From positions 434,001 to 498,000 of the forward strand of contig VWRR01000002.1 in the NCBI GenBank assembly GCA_013995675.1: a stretch of 64,000 bases of DNA, read 5' to 3'. Made by a program: the position numbers and the translations under genes. The DNA comes from Cyanidiococcus yangmingshanensis (taxonomy: Eukaryota; Rhodophyta; Bangiophyceae; Cyanidiales; Cyanidiaceae). The notes under the pieces are model-generated. The model saw nothing but the letters and a program-made list of their open reading frames with translations. It was not told the DNA's origin and did not search any database. This document shows positions 1 through 10,354 of this stretch, piece after piece. Each line of letters begins with the position of its first letter. Position 1 is the stretch's first letter.

Positions 1-197
1 TCAACCAGCCTTAGTGAACCTGCTCTCATTGAGCTGGCCTCCGTCCGCTCTCGAGCCAGCAACGAGTGCGGCAAGCGGGCCAGACAACGCGCCATCCTCG
101 CTGGCAACTTGAAAACCGCGAACTTGTTTGTCGTCCACCAGCCGAAGCGTTGGCACGTGCGTGAACGAAAGCTCGCATCGTCTATCCAACATCAACT

Positions 198-998
198 ATG
201 AAGGTGCCGTCGGACTCGACACGCAGTTTTTACGACGTTCTTGGTGTTTCCCGGCGAGCGACCGTTGAGGAGATCAAGAAAGCGTACCGACGCCTGGTCT
301 TGTCAGTGCACCCGGACCGGGTGCAAGCAAAAAGTGGCACCGCCGACGAGAACGCCCAGCGAGAAGCTCACGAGAACTTTCTCCAGCTGCAGCGCATCTA
401 CGAGACACTGATTGACGAGGAGAAACGGGCATACTATGATGAGACGGGCAAGTGCCTAGATGAGCAGACCGCTTTGAACGAGGAGAGCACACTAGATGCA
501 CTGCACGTTTTCTTTCGGACCTGTCAACGCCGCATCACCGAGGAAGATATCGCTACGTTTGAAGAAAAATATCGCTATTCAGAGATGGAACGTGAGGACG
601 TTCTGAATCATTATCGGAATGTAGATGGAAAGGTAGATCATATGATCGACCATATCCCATACAGTGAGGAGAGCGATCTGTCCCGTTTCGTGAAGATCCT
701 AGATGAGGCGCTTTGTCGTGGCGAGGTTGAGCGCACGCCAGCATATGCCCGCAGCCGAAAGGCATTGCTCGCTCGGGCCAAGCGTAGCGCTGGACGCGTC
801 CGAAAGCCCAGCAAAGCGGATCGGAACAAGTTTGCAGCACTCCAGCAAGCTATCGTTTCGAGACGCGAAGACCGTGCAGCACAACTCGATGCGCTTTGTG
901 ACCGTATTGCTTCCAAGTATGCAACGATGAGTGGTCAGAGGAAACGGCCGGCGAAGGCGACGAACGATCGGCAACAACGAGCACGCGCGAAAGACTGA
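198..998 (+). CDS. DNAJC9: DNAJC9-like J-domain protein
   Basis: A 266-residue protein with an N-terminal J domain (about residues 10-80) carrying the HPD motif at 38-40, followed by a helical region whose order of motifs (FEEKYRYSEME, an acidic helix, then a charged helix) matches the C-terminal part of DNAJC9. Family knowledge: DNAJC9 recruits Hsp70 and chaperones histones H3-H4. The charged tail is rich in Lys/Arg, as expected for a nuclear protein. There is no signal peptide, no Gly/Phe region and no zinc finger, so it is not a DnaJ type I or II protein. The ATG at 198 is the first in frame and places the J domain close to the N-terminus. It converges on the HPF gene across about 780 bases. 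The J domain is certain; the DNAJC9 assignment rests on the C-terminal half and is likely. Confidence 0.85.
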   Translation: MKVPSDSTRSFYDVLGVSRRATVEEIKKAYRRLVLSVHPDRVQAKSGTADENAQREAHENFLQLQRIYETLIDEEKRAYYDETGKCLDEQTALNEESTLDALHVFFRTCQRRITEEDIATFEEKYRYSEMEREDVLNHYRNVDGKVDHMIDHIPYSEESDLSRFVKILDEALCRGEVERTPAYARSRKALLARAKRSAGRVRKPSKADRNKFAALQQAIVSRREDRAAQLDALCDRIASKYATMSGQRKRPAKATNDRQQRARAKD

Positions 999-1777
999 TG
1001 AAAGCAAATATCTCTGCGGCTCGAGGGAGACTGGCGAACGACACCGTCTTTCCATGGCAGCAACCGAGTCGACCCTGTCTGTCGACAGACTCTCCCGGAG
1101 CGCTGGTTCGTGCCTTGGAGAGAAGCAAAAGTCTTCGCGACAGCAGGGTTTGTTTTGGACGCTTTCTTTTCGAGTATGTGAAGCACATGATGGGAATCGG
1201 CGCTGCTGATCGCACATCGCGAGCAGGCCTTGAATCTCCCTCTTTCGCCCGTGGTGTTGGAGGCGGGGCCAGAGCGCCGATTGGAGAGCGCTATCTCCCC
1301 AATTCTCTACGGAAACTATGGCGCGGGCTTGCAAGCACCTTGGCGCCCAGTCGAGTACAGAGCCCGCTTCTCTGGGAACTGAATGAGCGTCGATGCCCAG
1401 CCGCTACTACATACGCATGCTAGAGGTGGCGGCTTTGGTCCACTCGTACTGAACGGCGAACGCCAATCCCTAACGATTCGATGATGAACTGCAACATTTA
1501 TGGATAGACATACGGCGGAACGAGGCCATCGAAAAGCGGGGTTTTCGTTTGGAACATATAGGAAGTTGCCTCTGAACCGATGCCTTGTTCACGGGGCATA
1601 AGTCGGCACAACGGGTCATCCATACCGTCCGTTTTTATTCGATGAATCAGCCGAATTGCGACTACTAAAGTTCCATTTCGCTGACGCGATTCCATATCTA
1701 CTGCGCTGCTTGATAGTGATACGACGTTCGCAACACGAACTCGCTATAACTAGCGTCGCCTCATACCATGAGCGAGG
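999..1777. other. Convergent intergenic region, nothing recognised
   Basis: Between the 3' ends of the J-protein and HPF genes. Several short open frames exist on both strands (for example 998-1423), but none shows a recognisable domain, and they overlap one another. No tRNA, repeat array or motif cluster was seen. Confidence 0.5.
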
Positions 1778-2668
1778 TCAAGTCTCGGGCTCAATCAGAC
1801 CGACGCCACCGTGCCGACGGCGATAGACGACATTCACTTCACCTGTATCTGCGTTCCGAAACACGTAAAAATCGTGATCGATGTAGTCGAGACAGAGCAC
1901 CGCTTCCTCCACGGTCTGCAGAGGCATTGGAAACCGTTTCTTGCGCACCACTTCCCGACTCGGCTCCACACCCATTTCCTCGAGTTCGGACTCGACCTCG
2001 AGGCGATGCTTGCTCCCTTCGTACGGAATCCCATCGTCCGTTGAAGAGCTGTCGATAGCGGTTGGCGACCTGGTTCGTTCATTGGATTGTGCCGGAACTG
2101 CAGGAGACATGTTTCGAACCCGTCGGTCCTCCGCCATGGCTACTTCAACAAGATCACCGTCACTGCTGTGCTGTTGCATTCGTTCCTTATACTTCCGAAG
2201 CGTCCGTTTCAACTTGTCTGCCGCCAAATCTACAGATGCATACATGTTTTCCGTTTTCATGGAGGCACGTAGAACCCGACCGCGCGCATGTGCCGTCACC
2301 TCGCAGTCGTGAGCGTTTTTGATGCGCGGGTTGTGCGCGACCGAGACGTGCACCTCGATCCGTGTCACCAGCCCGGGAAACTTTTCCACCACATTCCCAA
2401 TCTTGTCCACAACATGAGCTCGCAATGCGTCCGTAAGATCAATGTTGTCACCGGTGACCGTTATTGGTGTTGTCGTCGGAAGACTCAGGCGCAGCGTCGA
2501 GAGCGCCCCGACGCGAGCGAGCGCCGCCCCCGAGGTCGACAACCGTCGCTGGTGCGGACCAGTCACCCAAACTAGCTCATTCCCTCGACGTCCACCATGA
2601 ATAAGTGAACACGGGCCAGAAAGGGAGCGGACACTTCTAGAGAGGAGAACGTTGGCGATGAAGGCCAT
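1778..2668 (-). CDS. Plastid long-form ribosome hibernation factor (HPF/PSRP1)
   Basis: A 296-residue protein read from the ATG at 2668. The first ~55 residues are basic and Ser-rich with almost no acidic residues, like a plastid transit peptide. Next comes a RaiA/HPF N-terminal domain (from 'ITVTGDNIDLTDAL' to 'LKRTLRKYKER'), a variable linker, and the C-terminal dimerisation domain of long HPFs ('VRKKRFPMPLQTVEEAV', 'HDFYVFRNADTGEVNVVYRR'). Family knowledge: long HPF binds the small subunit at the decoding centre and dimerises ribosomes into inactive 100S particles; the plastid form is known as PSRP1 or pY. The frame is open upstream to about 2989, but that part contains a Val run encoded by a trinucleotide microsatellite and is better read as 5' flank. 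Intact, with no frameshift. Confidence 0.9.
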   Translation of the reverse strand: MAFIANVLLSRSVRSLSGPCSLIHGGRRGNELVWVTGPHQRRLSTSGAALARVGALSTLRLSLPTTTPITVTGDNIDLTDALRAHVVDKIGNVVEKFPGLVTRIEVHVSVAHNPRIKNAHDCEVTAHARGRVLRASMKTENMYASVDLAADKLKRTLRKYKERMQQHSSDGDLVEVAMAEDRRVRNMSPAVPAQSNERTRSPTAIDSSSTDDGIPYEGSKHRLEVESELEEMGVEPSREVVRKKRFPMPLQTVEEAVLCLDYIDHDFYVFRNADTGEVNVVYRRRHGGVGLIEPET

Positions 2669-3921
2669 CTCGATAGCTACGTCCGAGCAGCACAGGCCAC
2701 TGACAAAAATCGCTATGCCAAGCACACGCGGTATCAGCAGACGAGATCGATCATCGCCTGTGCGCGCGCGCTCGATCGAGACGACGACGACGACGACGAC
2801 GACGACGCGAATGATCGAGCATGGCGCGCGGTCTGGCGGGCCCCGAGACAACGACACCCGCGCGGCGCGCGCATCATCGCTTGGGATGGTCGCGTGGCCC
2901 GTTGAGCGCGAATGCCGCAATTCGCTGTCCCTCGGGTGGATGCGTGTGTTCGCGTCCGTGCAGCGGTATGCGTGTTCCATGGTCGACACCGAGCTCGTTG
3001 CATCCGTCGAACGCCACCCATGTGATTGTAATCGACGGTCGGGGACCTACCGGTCGCATTGGCGGTAACGCATGCGTGACGCGCGTGGTTCCCTCGACGA
3101 TGTGTACGTTCCGACGCGTGATACGTTATCGACGAGGGTTTGGAGTTTCCTTTGCAACAGTCTTGTGAGAGCGTACCCGGGTTTCGGTGTCCTTGGAATG
3201 CGTCTTTCATCTTTGATGTTGAGAATATCGGATACGAAGGCTGGAGGAATCCTCCATCTAGTACCTTGGACGAAGCTCTGTGCCAGAGACCGAGAGGCGC
3301 ACAGGCGACCGTTCTCACCAAGAAAAAACAAACGACATATTTATCTGGCTTGTCTGGATATCGCAATCTGCACTCCAAGTGGTCAGGCACCATCGATTGC
3401 ACGGTCGGGACAGCTGAGAGGTAGCATCACCTGCAACGAGTGCATTCGTTGGTTCACGCAACCGTGCTGCGGGTCGTGTCGCTGGTCGTGGCGAATCGGA
3501 TCGGCCGCCTCGCCGTCGGTACCGCTGGCAAGCCCCGCCCGACCGAGACGGCATCGCGGGGTCCATACGGACTCTCGAACGCACCGCCTGTGGTGAAATA
3601 AGGTCGATGCTTATCGCACCGCGCTTGACCAGCCGATCAAGGCGAGTGACGTCGACGCGTGAATGCATACAGTCAGGAACTTGTTGCTCGCGCTGCGCAG
3701 GCTCATGTCGGTGCGAATCCAAACGGTCGATGACTTGCACGCTCCGAACGAGCGCAGCGTGCGTGCCATGCGTGGCGCCACGACCGTTTGGCGATTGGCG
3801 GATGCGTGCACGCACGCTGCGCACGGATGCGTGACCCAGGCGTTTGCGAGACCGTTTCGTGATTCTTTTAGCGTATTGTTCTGTGCTGGACGTGTGTTCC
3901 GGGCAGAGCAACGAACGTTTG
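2669..3921. promoter_or_regulatory. Divergent promoter region between HPF and Cdh1-like genes
   Basis: About 1.25 kb with no supportable gene. It holds the ACG microsatellite, one GATGCGT at 2939-2945, and two more at 3801-3807 and 3826-3832, the latter pair about 100 bases upstream of the Cdh1 ATG. The same motif recurs upstream of other genes in the window. A regulatory role is inferred. Confidence 0.4.
2781..2807. repeat. (ACG)9 trinucleotide microsatellite
   Basis: Nine perfect ACG units about 110 bases upstream of the HPF start codon, within the divergent promoter region shared with the Cdh1-like gene. Confidence 0.9.
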
Positions 3922-6890
3922 ATGAGCGCTGTGTCCCCTCCAAGACGGATTCGTCGGTCGGGTGATCGTTTTATTCCAGTGCGCGATCAGGATAGTGCTT
4001 TGGGGCTCGACAGCACGCAGCTGCGCTTCAACTTGCACGACGCAACCGAGTCCGTGTACGATGCGAGTTCTCTTCGAGTCAGAGGTGATGCGAGTCAAGG
4101 TGTGTCGGCTGATACGGAAGAGCGTTCCGTTGGGGAGGCGAGTCCGAGTAGAGTGCCAAGCAGTGCGTCTCCGATGCGTCAACGTATGTTGCTGATGGCC
4201 GCGAGAACGCGCTACAGCGAGAGTGGTGAATTGCTTGACGGCAGTTTTCGTTCGAGCATGATGGAGCCAGAGGCGAGTGTAACGACGACTGCGGAGCGAG
4301 TCCTTGAGAATGCCCGTTTAGACTGGTCTGACGTGTTTGGTCCCGGATCGAGCAACGCGGTGCTGCGGGTGCCGCGGGTGGAGGACTCGGTAGCCGTGGC
4401 GACGCCGCCCCGTGCTCGGACGGGCGCACCGGTCCGCACGAATCATTCTAGCTCAGACTCGAGTCCCGTCGGACCAGAAACGAGATGGGCGTCTGGAGCG
4501 GACTCACACACGAGTGCTGCGGCTGCGGCCTCAGCCGGTGTGCGTTCCGATCTGGAGGCACTGCTTGCGACGCTATCACCGGAAGGACGAGCTGAAGCGA
4601 CCGAAAGTTCGTTTGATGTGGGCGCTAGGGATCATGCTACAATATCGTCGCGTCATGGACGCCCTCATGCTCGTCGTCATGAAGCGCTGCTTCGATTGCT
4701 CGATCGGATGGATCGCGAGCAGCGCGACCAGTGGAACAGCGGCTCAGCGGCTCTTCAAGCGGTTACGCAACAGGTGCAGGCACTATTACAGGCTGCGGCA
4801 CTAGTTGGTGATGGTGCCGATGACGAGTCTGTTGTAGAGATTGCGATGGAGCTTTTTGCGGACCCACAAGGGATAGCAGCTGCACTGCCCATGACGAATG
4901 ATGCATCCCTGATGGCGCGTGCAATTGTGGCGAGTCCTTCGCGACGTCCTGTCGGATACAACACGATTGCGAGAACGCCAGGGAGAGTGAACCCGGGAAC
5001 GTTGACAGACGGTGCCTCGTATCCGGAACTTCAAGGTGTGATCACTGCCCCGGAGACCCGATTAGGAATACGCTCAACATCAGCCAATACCAATGCGGTT
5101 CTGGCTCTCAGTGCGCATTTGCCACCGCATGCCCAACACGCCACCGTCGAGTCGACGGCGCGCGCAGCAAGTGAAGCGGCCTATATGGCTCAAATAGGAG
5201 GACTTGGTGGCACAGGGGCTGCAACGTCTATGCTTGCGAGCTCCCTCACGGGGGCAGCCCGAACGATGGTCTCGGGATCGGCTCCGCCGTCGACCTACGC
5301 CATCATATTAGAGAATGAGTTGCTGCACTGAGGTTAACACAACGCGCTCGGACATCGTTCCCGAATTGGAAGAATCAGCTGTGGAATCTGCGAATCCAGT
5401 CACGAGTGACCAAGGAAGTCTCAGTCGCTGGCAAGCTGCCGGCATGGGGCAGGCGACACCTCCGCGTCAGGCCCCGGCTTCGAGGGCTGGCGCCTCTCCT
5501 TCGACGGGCGGTGCGCCAAGCGTCAGAGCAATCGTCTGTTTCGACAACCCCCTACTGTCGCCCGACGCAGTCTACTTGAATTCTCGCGTCAGGATGCGAA
5601 CGCGAGCGAAGCCGATCTATCGCCGCAACGTCGCGGAACGACCGGTGGCAGCGGACGACGAGGCAGCTCACCGGTGCGCCAGGATACGTTGCGCACTTCA
5701 CCAGTGCTAGCCGCAGACCCAACCGTTGCGCGTCAACTAGGTCTCGGCCTGCGCCGCACTCAAAGAAAGATCAGCAGAGTTCCCTACAAGGTTTTAGACG
5801 CGCCGAATCTCGCGGATGATTTCTATCTCAACCTGATCGACTGGTCTGCACGCAACATCCTCGCGGTCGGACTTGGTAACTCTGTTTACCTCTGGAATGC
5901 GTACAACTCTAAGGTGACCAAACTATGCGACTTGGAGAGTCTGTCGCAAGGCATATGCTCCGTTTCATGGTCCCAGCGCGGCGACCTACTGGCCGTCGGA
6001 CTCGCCTCTGGACAAGTACATCTCTACGATCCGAGCAAAGCGGCGCCGGTGCGGGTTCTCACTGGTCACACGGCCCGCGTCGGATGCCTCGCCTGGAACG
6101 GATCTCTGCTAGCGAATGGTTCGCGTGACCGCACCATTATGCAGCACGATATTCGAGCACCAGCAGAGCCAGTTCGAGTGTTGGAGGCCCACCGGCAAGA
6201 GGTATGTGGTCTGCGCTGGAGCTTCGATCAAACACAGCTTGCAAGTGGTGGTAACGACAACAAGCTCTTCATCTGGAGTCCGCATGCTCGGCGACCGCTA
6301 TTCCGCTTCGCATGAGCACGAGGCAGCGGTGAAGGCCATCGCCTGGTCACCGCATCAGCACAGTCTCCTGGCCAGTGGCGGTGGCACTGCCGACCGCTGT
6401 ATCCGTTTCTGGAACACCACCACTGGCGCTGCACTACAATGCATTGACACAGGCTCGCAGGTATGCAATCTGCTTTGGAGCCGAACCATGAATGAATTGG
6501 TCAGCACGCATGGATACTCGCAGAATCAGATTGTTCTGTGGCGCTATCCAGGCATGCAAAAAGTGGCGACCCTGACCGGCCACTTGCTGCGAGTACTCTA
6601 CCTGGCCGCCAGTCCGGACGGCTCCGTCATTGTTACTGGGGCCTGGCGACGAGACGCTACGTTTCTGGAGCGTGTTTCCGCCTCCTCGAAGCAGTTTTAG
6701 GGCCTCGACTTCACGGAGCGCGTCCTGGTCGTCACCATCGCGACCAGGCGGCACGAGGTCGTTGTTCACGGCCGCGCTTGCTGACATGACCGCCCTGCCC
6801 TCTGCGTATGCCCCTCCGACCAGCAGCGTTGCTCCGGTCGAGGACCCGTGGAACACGAGCTCGGTTATATCTAGCTCCTTTATACGATAA
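3922..6890 (+). CDS. FZR1: Cdh1/Fizzy-related APC/C activator, frame interrupted
   Basis: WD40 activator of the anaphase-promoting complex, which recruits D-box/KEN substrates. From the ATG at 3922 the C-box DRFIPVR is at residues 15-21. A motif like Cdh1's 'YSALLKNELL' follows near 5300 ('YAIILENELL'). Then come 'RKISRVPYKVLDAPNL' and seven WD40 blades with near-canonical segments such as 'AVKAIAWSPHQHSLLASGG' and 'STHGYSQNQI'. The last frame ends in Ile-Arg at 6890, matching the IR tail that docks on Cdc27/Apc3. The protein would be about 985 residues, roughly twice usual, because about 430 low-complexity residues lie between the C-box and the 'YAIILENELL' motif. The frame shifts near 5325, again (net two bases) before about 5520, at 6310 and at 6644; one extra base at each step restores family sequence. 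Identity is certain; the exact sequence is not. Confidence 0.88.
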
Positions 6891-7567
6891 TGAGGCCGTT
6901 CTCCACCAGTATTTGGCGTCTTTGAATCGGGAATAGCCATCGAAAGGTGGTGATTCGAAAACAGGAACGTCAGTTGATTCTGACGCGATGTAGCGCAACC
7001 GCCATTCGCGTGTACGTGGACGCTTGTTGTGCCTCGTTCTCGACGAATCCCTGCATGTAGTCTGCATCCAAGGACACGCAACCGACGAGAGACTTTGGGG
7101 CGCCACCGAGAACGAATCATAGAGGAAGCGTTCGCGGTCGACGCCTTGCACGTTCGCTGAAAAAAAGGTGACGCGGCTTGCCTGAGCTCCGTATCCGCGC
7201 TTGAACGACGGAGCGCGAATGCCTGCCACAGACTTGCAGAATCGTATCGAACGAGCCTAAACGCATGCCGTTTAGAACTCGTGATTCAACTCGCCAGAAG
7301 CGGTGACGAGCGGATCACGCCGATGCTGATTCGTGCCTTGGTTAGCGTTCAGGTTAGACTCCCCCGCGATGATCATCGTCAACGCATCAATCAAGTCGTC
7401 CATTTCGTTGATCGATTGAACACTCGTCCACAGAACATACTTTACAACAACAGGAAAGGTTTCGGTACTGAAAGCACTCGATAGGCAGTCGAAGATGCCG
7501 TTCATTTCCTAGGATCCAGGGACTGACCACACAACCGACGCGACGATCGTCCGGGTATGGTCAAGGC
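6891..7567. other. Convergent intergenic region, nothing recognised
   Basis: Between the Cdh1-like and NSF 3' ends. Only short overlapping frames without domains; no repeat or motif cluster seen. Confidence 0.5.
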
Positions 7568-9781
7568 CTAGGTCACGTCGGCAAGAACCTGAAGCAATCG
7601 GTCCAGCCGCACGAGGTTCTCCTCGGGTTCACCGGTCTCTTTGCCAGCGATGGAGTTATCCCGCGCCATCTCCAGCAACATGAGCGCCTTTTTGACTCCG
7701 AGATGTTTGCCGGAGAGCGCTTCAATTGCCTTGTTGCGCTCTTTCTCGGAGACGAAACCGAAACCGGAGCCACGTACTACTCGAGCGATTTCCTCCGGCA
7801 AGAGCCAACTGGTCTGAAGACTGGCTTGGAAGGCGGATCGAAGCTCGAGGACGTCGAGCACCTCGCTGTTGCTGGTCGTGGCAACAATGAACAATCGGCG
7901 GTTGGCTGGCGGGACTCGTTTCACGAGCACGAGTAGCGTCTGCACAACCACGTTGCTGAAGCGTGGCCCAATCGGTGCATACTCCAACAGACGCTCAATG
8001 TTGTCAAGGACAATGATGCTGAGCGCTGAACGATAGGCATCTTCAAAGGTCCGCGCAATCGCTGCAACTTTGGCTGGTTCACTGAACCCGACATACTGCT
8101 CCGGCGAGATGAGACGAATAAAGGGGAAATCAGACTCCATCGCTAATTTGGCTGCCAAGGCGGTCTTGCCAGAACCTGGCGCGCCCTCAATGAGGAGCGT
8201 CATGAGTGGCGAGCGTTCTGAAGTACGGACTTGTTCTCTGAACAGACGTCCACTCTCGACGAGTCGCTCAAGTCGCTCGCCATAGTCGATGAAACCGCCG
8301 ACCAGGCATCGTTGGAGCTCGTCCATACTCACACCGAATGCGGGTTGCACTTCCTCGAGCGCGCGTCGAAAGTCATCCATACCCACGTAGACTGCATCCG
8401 GGTCGACGGGTTTGGTGATCTGGTTGCGATCGATGTGACGGTACAGTGCATATGCGGCGGCGGAGCGACAGAGTCCCTCAAGCTCTGCCCCCGAATAGTT
8501 CCTTGTTTTTGCGGCAAGCTCCTCCAGCAAGACATCATCCAGAAGCATTTTGTTCTGTCGCATTTTGGATGTGTGGATACGCAGAATCTGCAGACGGCCT
8601 TGTTCATCGGGCAGACCGATTTCGATGTGAACCTCGAGTCGACCAGGACGCAACAGCGCCTCGTCAATCAGGTCCTTACGGTTCGTCATACCGATGATGA
8701 GGATGTTGTTCAGGGCGTTCACCCCATCGATTTTGCTCAAAAGCTGGTTCACGACTGTATCGTGGACGCCGGTGCCGTCTCGATGGCTGCCACGCTGTTT
8801 GCAGATTGCATCAATCTCATCGAAAATGAGAATGTGCAGGTCACTCTGGTCGCCGTGGGCCATGTAGTCGGCCTCAGCCTCTTTGAAGAGATTGCGAATG
8901 TTCTCTTCGCTTTGTCCAACGTACTTGTTGAGGATCTCTGGTCCATTCACAACTTTCGGTTCTTTTCCGTTCAACATTTTGCCTATCTGTCGAGCAATAA
9001 GCGTTTTGCCCGTTCCAGGTGGCCCGTACAACAGCATTCCTCGCACATGGCTAATGCCTAGTTTTTGAATCACTGCCGGAGGAAAGACCCGAGACGCAAA
9101 GGCTCGGCGAAAGATGTCCGAAAACTCCTTGTCCAAACCGCCGATGCCCATTCGTTCAAAATTAAAGTCGGCCCGAAAAAGTTCTCGGGGGCGATTCTCG
9201 CTGCCTCGAATGCGCAGATTCGCATCTCTTGCGCGAACGAACAGAAAGCTGGTCTGTGGTCCCAACTCGGCCATGAGCGGCGAAACCGGTGTCGGACGTC
9301 CACCGTCTGGTGCAGAAACCATCGCGTCCAGACGAGCTGCCACGAGAACCAACAGGGTGCCGTAGTGGTCGAGTACAAGCGACTGGCCCACACTCACCAC
9401 AAACGGCACCAAGCGCTTGCGTGCCAGCGCCTCGAGCTCGTCGGCCGAGAGCTCAGGTGCGCCAGCTGAGCGCCTTTTCACGACCGTATCGACCTCGAAC
9501 GTCGCTGAGATAGCATCGTGCACATCCCGTGCGCGCACATACGACCTCACTGGTATGGCGTCGCCGAGGGCGAGCTGCAGCTCCCGCCGTTGAACCGCGT
9601 TCAGACCAATCGTGCCCCGCTCTATGGCGCCATCGGCGCTTGCAGCATAGACCCACTCCGTTCCCAGCGTTACGAAAACTGCCTGGTGAAGTTGTGACCA
9701 GTCTTGAGGGTGCAGAAAGACTCGGTTCGTCTTTGCGTGCTCCTGTCCAGGACAGCCAGTCACCCGAAGGGTCAGGGCCAT
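7568..9781 (-). CDS. NSF: N-ethylmaleimide-sensitive fusion ATPase (NSF/Sec18)
   Basis: A 737-residue, uninterrupted protein of normal NSF length. Residues 1-200 are the N domain that binds SNAP-SNARE complexes. The D1 AAA domain has Walker A GPPGTGKT at 253-260 and Walker B with DE at 320-321. The D2 domain has Walker A GAPGSGKT at 532-539 and a degenerate Walker B ending 'VLDNIERLLEYAPIGPRFSN', the typical NSF D2 signature. Family knowledge: hexameric NSF with alpha-SNAP disassembles SNARE complexes after membrane fusion, acting in the cytosol on all secretory membranes. The ATG at 9781 gives an N-terminus that starts directly in the N domain. Upstream lies an AAC-rich tract and two GATGCGT-type motifs. 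Confidence 0.97.
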   Translation of the reverse strand: MALTLRVTGCPGQEHAKTNRVFLHPQDWSQLHQAVFVTLGTEWVYAASADGAIERGTIGLNAVQRRELQLALGDAIPVRSYVRARDVHDAISATFEVDTVVKRRSAGAPELSADELEALARKRLVPFVVSVGQSLVLDHYGTLLVLVAARLDAMVSAPDGGRPTPVSPLMAELGPQTSFLFVRARDANLRIRGSENRPRELFRADFNFERMGIGGLDKEFSDIFRRAFASRVFPPAVIQKLGISHVRGMLLYGPPGTGKTLIARQIGKMLNGKEPKVVNGPEILNKYVGQSEENIRNLFKEAEADYMAHGDQSDLHILIFDEIDAICKQRGSHRDGTGVHDTVVNQLLSKIDGVNALNNILIIGMTNRKDLIDEALLRPGRLEVHIEIGLPDEQGRLQILRIHTSKMRQNKMLLDDVLLEELAAKTRNYSGAELEGLCRSAAAYALYRHIDRNQITKPVDPDAVYVGMDDFRRALEEVQPAFGVSMDELQRCLVGGFIDYGERLERLVESGRLFREQVRTSERSPLMTLLIEGAPGSGKTALAAKLAMESDFPFIRLISPEQYVGFSEPAKVAAIARTFEDAYRSALSIIVLDNIERLLEYAPIGPRFSNVVVQTLLVLVKRVPPANRRLFIVATTSNSEVLDVLELRSAFQASLQTSWLLPEEIARVVRGSGFGFVSEKERNKAIEALSGKHLGVKKALMLLEMARDNSIAGKETGEPEENLVRLDRLLQVLADVT

Positions 9782-10354
9782 TTAGGTCGCCAACGAACAC
9801 GGCACTGTTCTCCAACCAACGTGCTTGTTCCACAATCCCGAAAGACCCCTGAACTATCTCCGGTACACAAGAGGTATCAAGACTCAGAGACACAGCATAA
9901 ACGTCACCGTTATGAACGCACGTGTGCCCGCAACAACAACGATAACAACAACAACAACAACCGTAATGCGTCGTTGTCGACGGGGAACGCGCACACGCAT
10001 CCGGACGGGCCGGCACGGACACGCAGCCGCGCGCGCCACCGAGACAGGCGATGCGTGATCGTTTCGATGGACGCGTTTATTTGGGACAAAATGATTCAAA
10101 ATGGATCTTCCAGTTCTTTGAGGTTCAAGATAGACGTTTTCGCTCCATATCTCCGGGCTTTCAAGGCTCGTTTTCGATCATCGCAACGAGTCGTCGTGAT
10201 CCTTTGTGCCTGCAAATATCTGGTACACATGATCGTGTTGAAGAAACGCGAACGTATCGAAAAGGATACAGGTGCAAGAACCTGGTCTGGAGACCAGCGC
10301 GGGAACGTCGAGTTCGAGAACGTTTTAGGCGGGTGCTGGTGGGTGGTTCTCCCG
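9782..10354. promoter_or_regulatory. NSF upstream region with AAC tract and GATGCGT motifs
   Basis: Contains an AAC-rich tract at about 9930-9961, ACGCATC at 9995-10001 and GATGCGT at 10050-10056, within 300 bases of the NSF start. The rest separates NSF from the 3' end of the first glycosyltransferase and holds no supportable gene. Promoter function is inferred from position only. Confidence 0.4.

Noticed and set aside
1-195. A 64-residue minus-strand frame at the left edge
   Set aside because: It lies in the 5' flank of the J-protein gene, shows no domain, and its upstream end is two bases from the opposite start codon; not supportable as a gene.
998-1423. 141-residue plus-strand frame overlapping the J-protein stop
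   Set aside because: Its ATG overlaps the stop of the previous gene by chance, opposing frames are equally long, and no domain is visible.
2669-2989. Upstream extension of the HPF frame
   Set aside because: It includes a Val run from the ACG microsatellite and unusual composition; the ATG at 2668 gives a credible transit peptide directly before the HPF domain.
5331-5520. An intron explaining the frame changes in the Cdh1-like gene
   Set aside because: The in-frame stop at 5329-5331 precedes the only plausible donor, and no convincing branch/acceptor set was seen; extra bases explain it as they do elsewhere.
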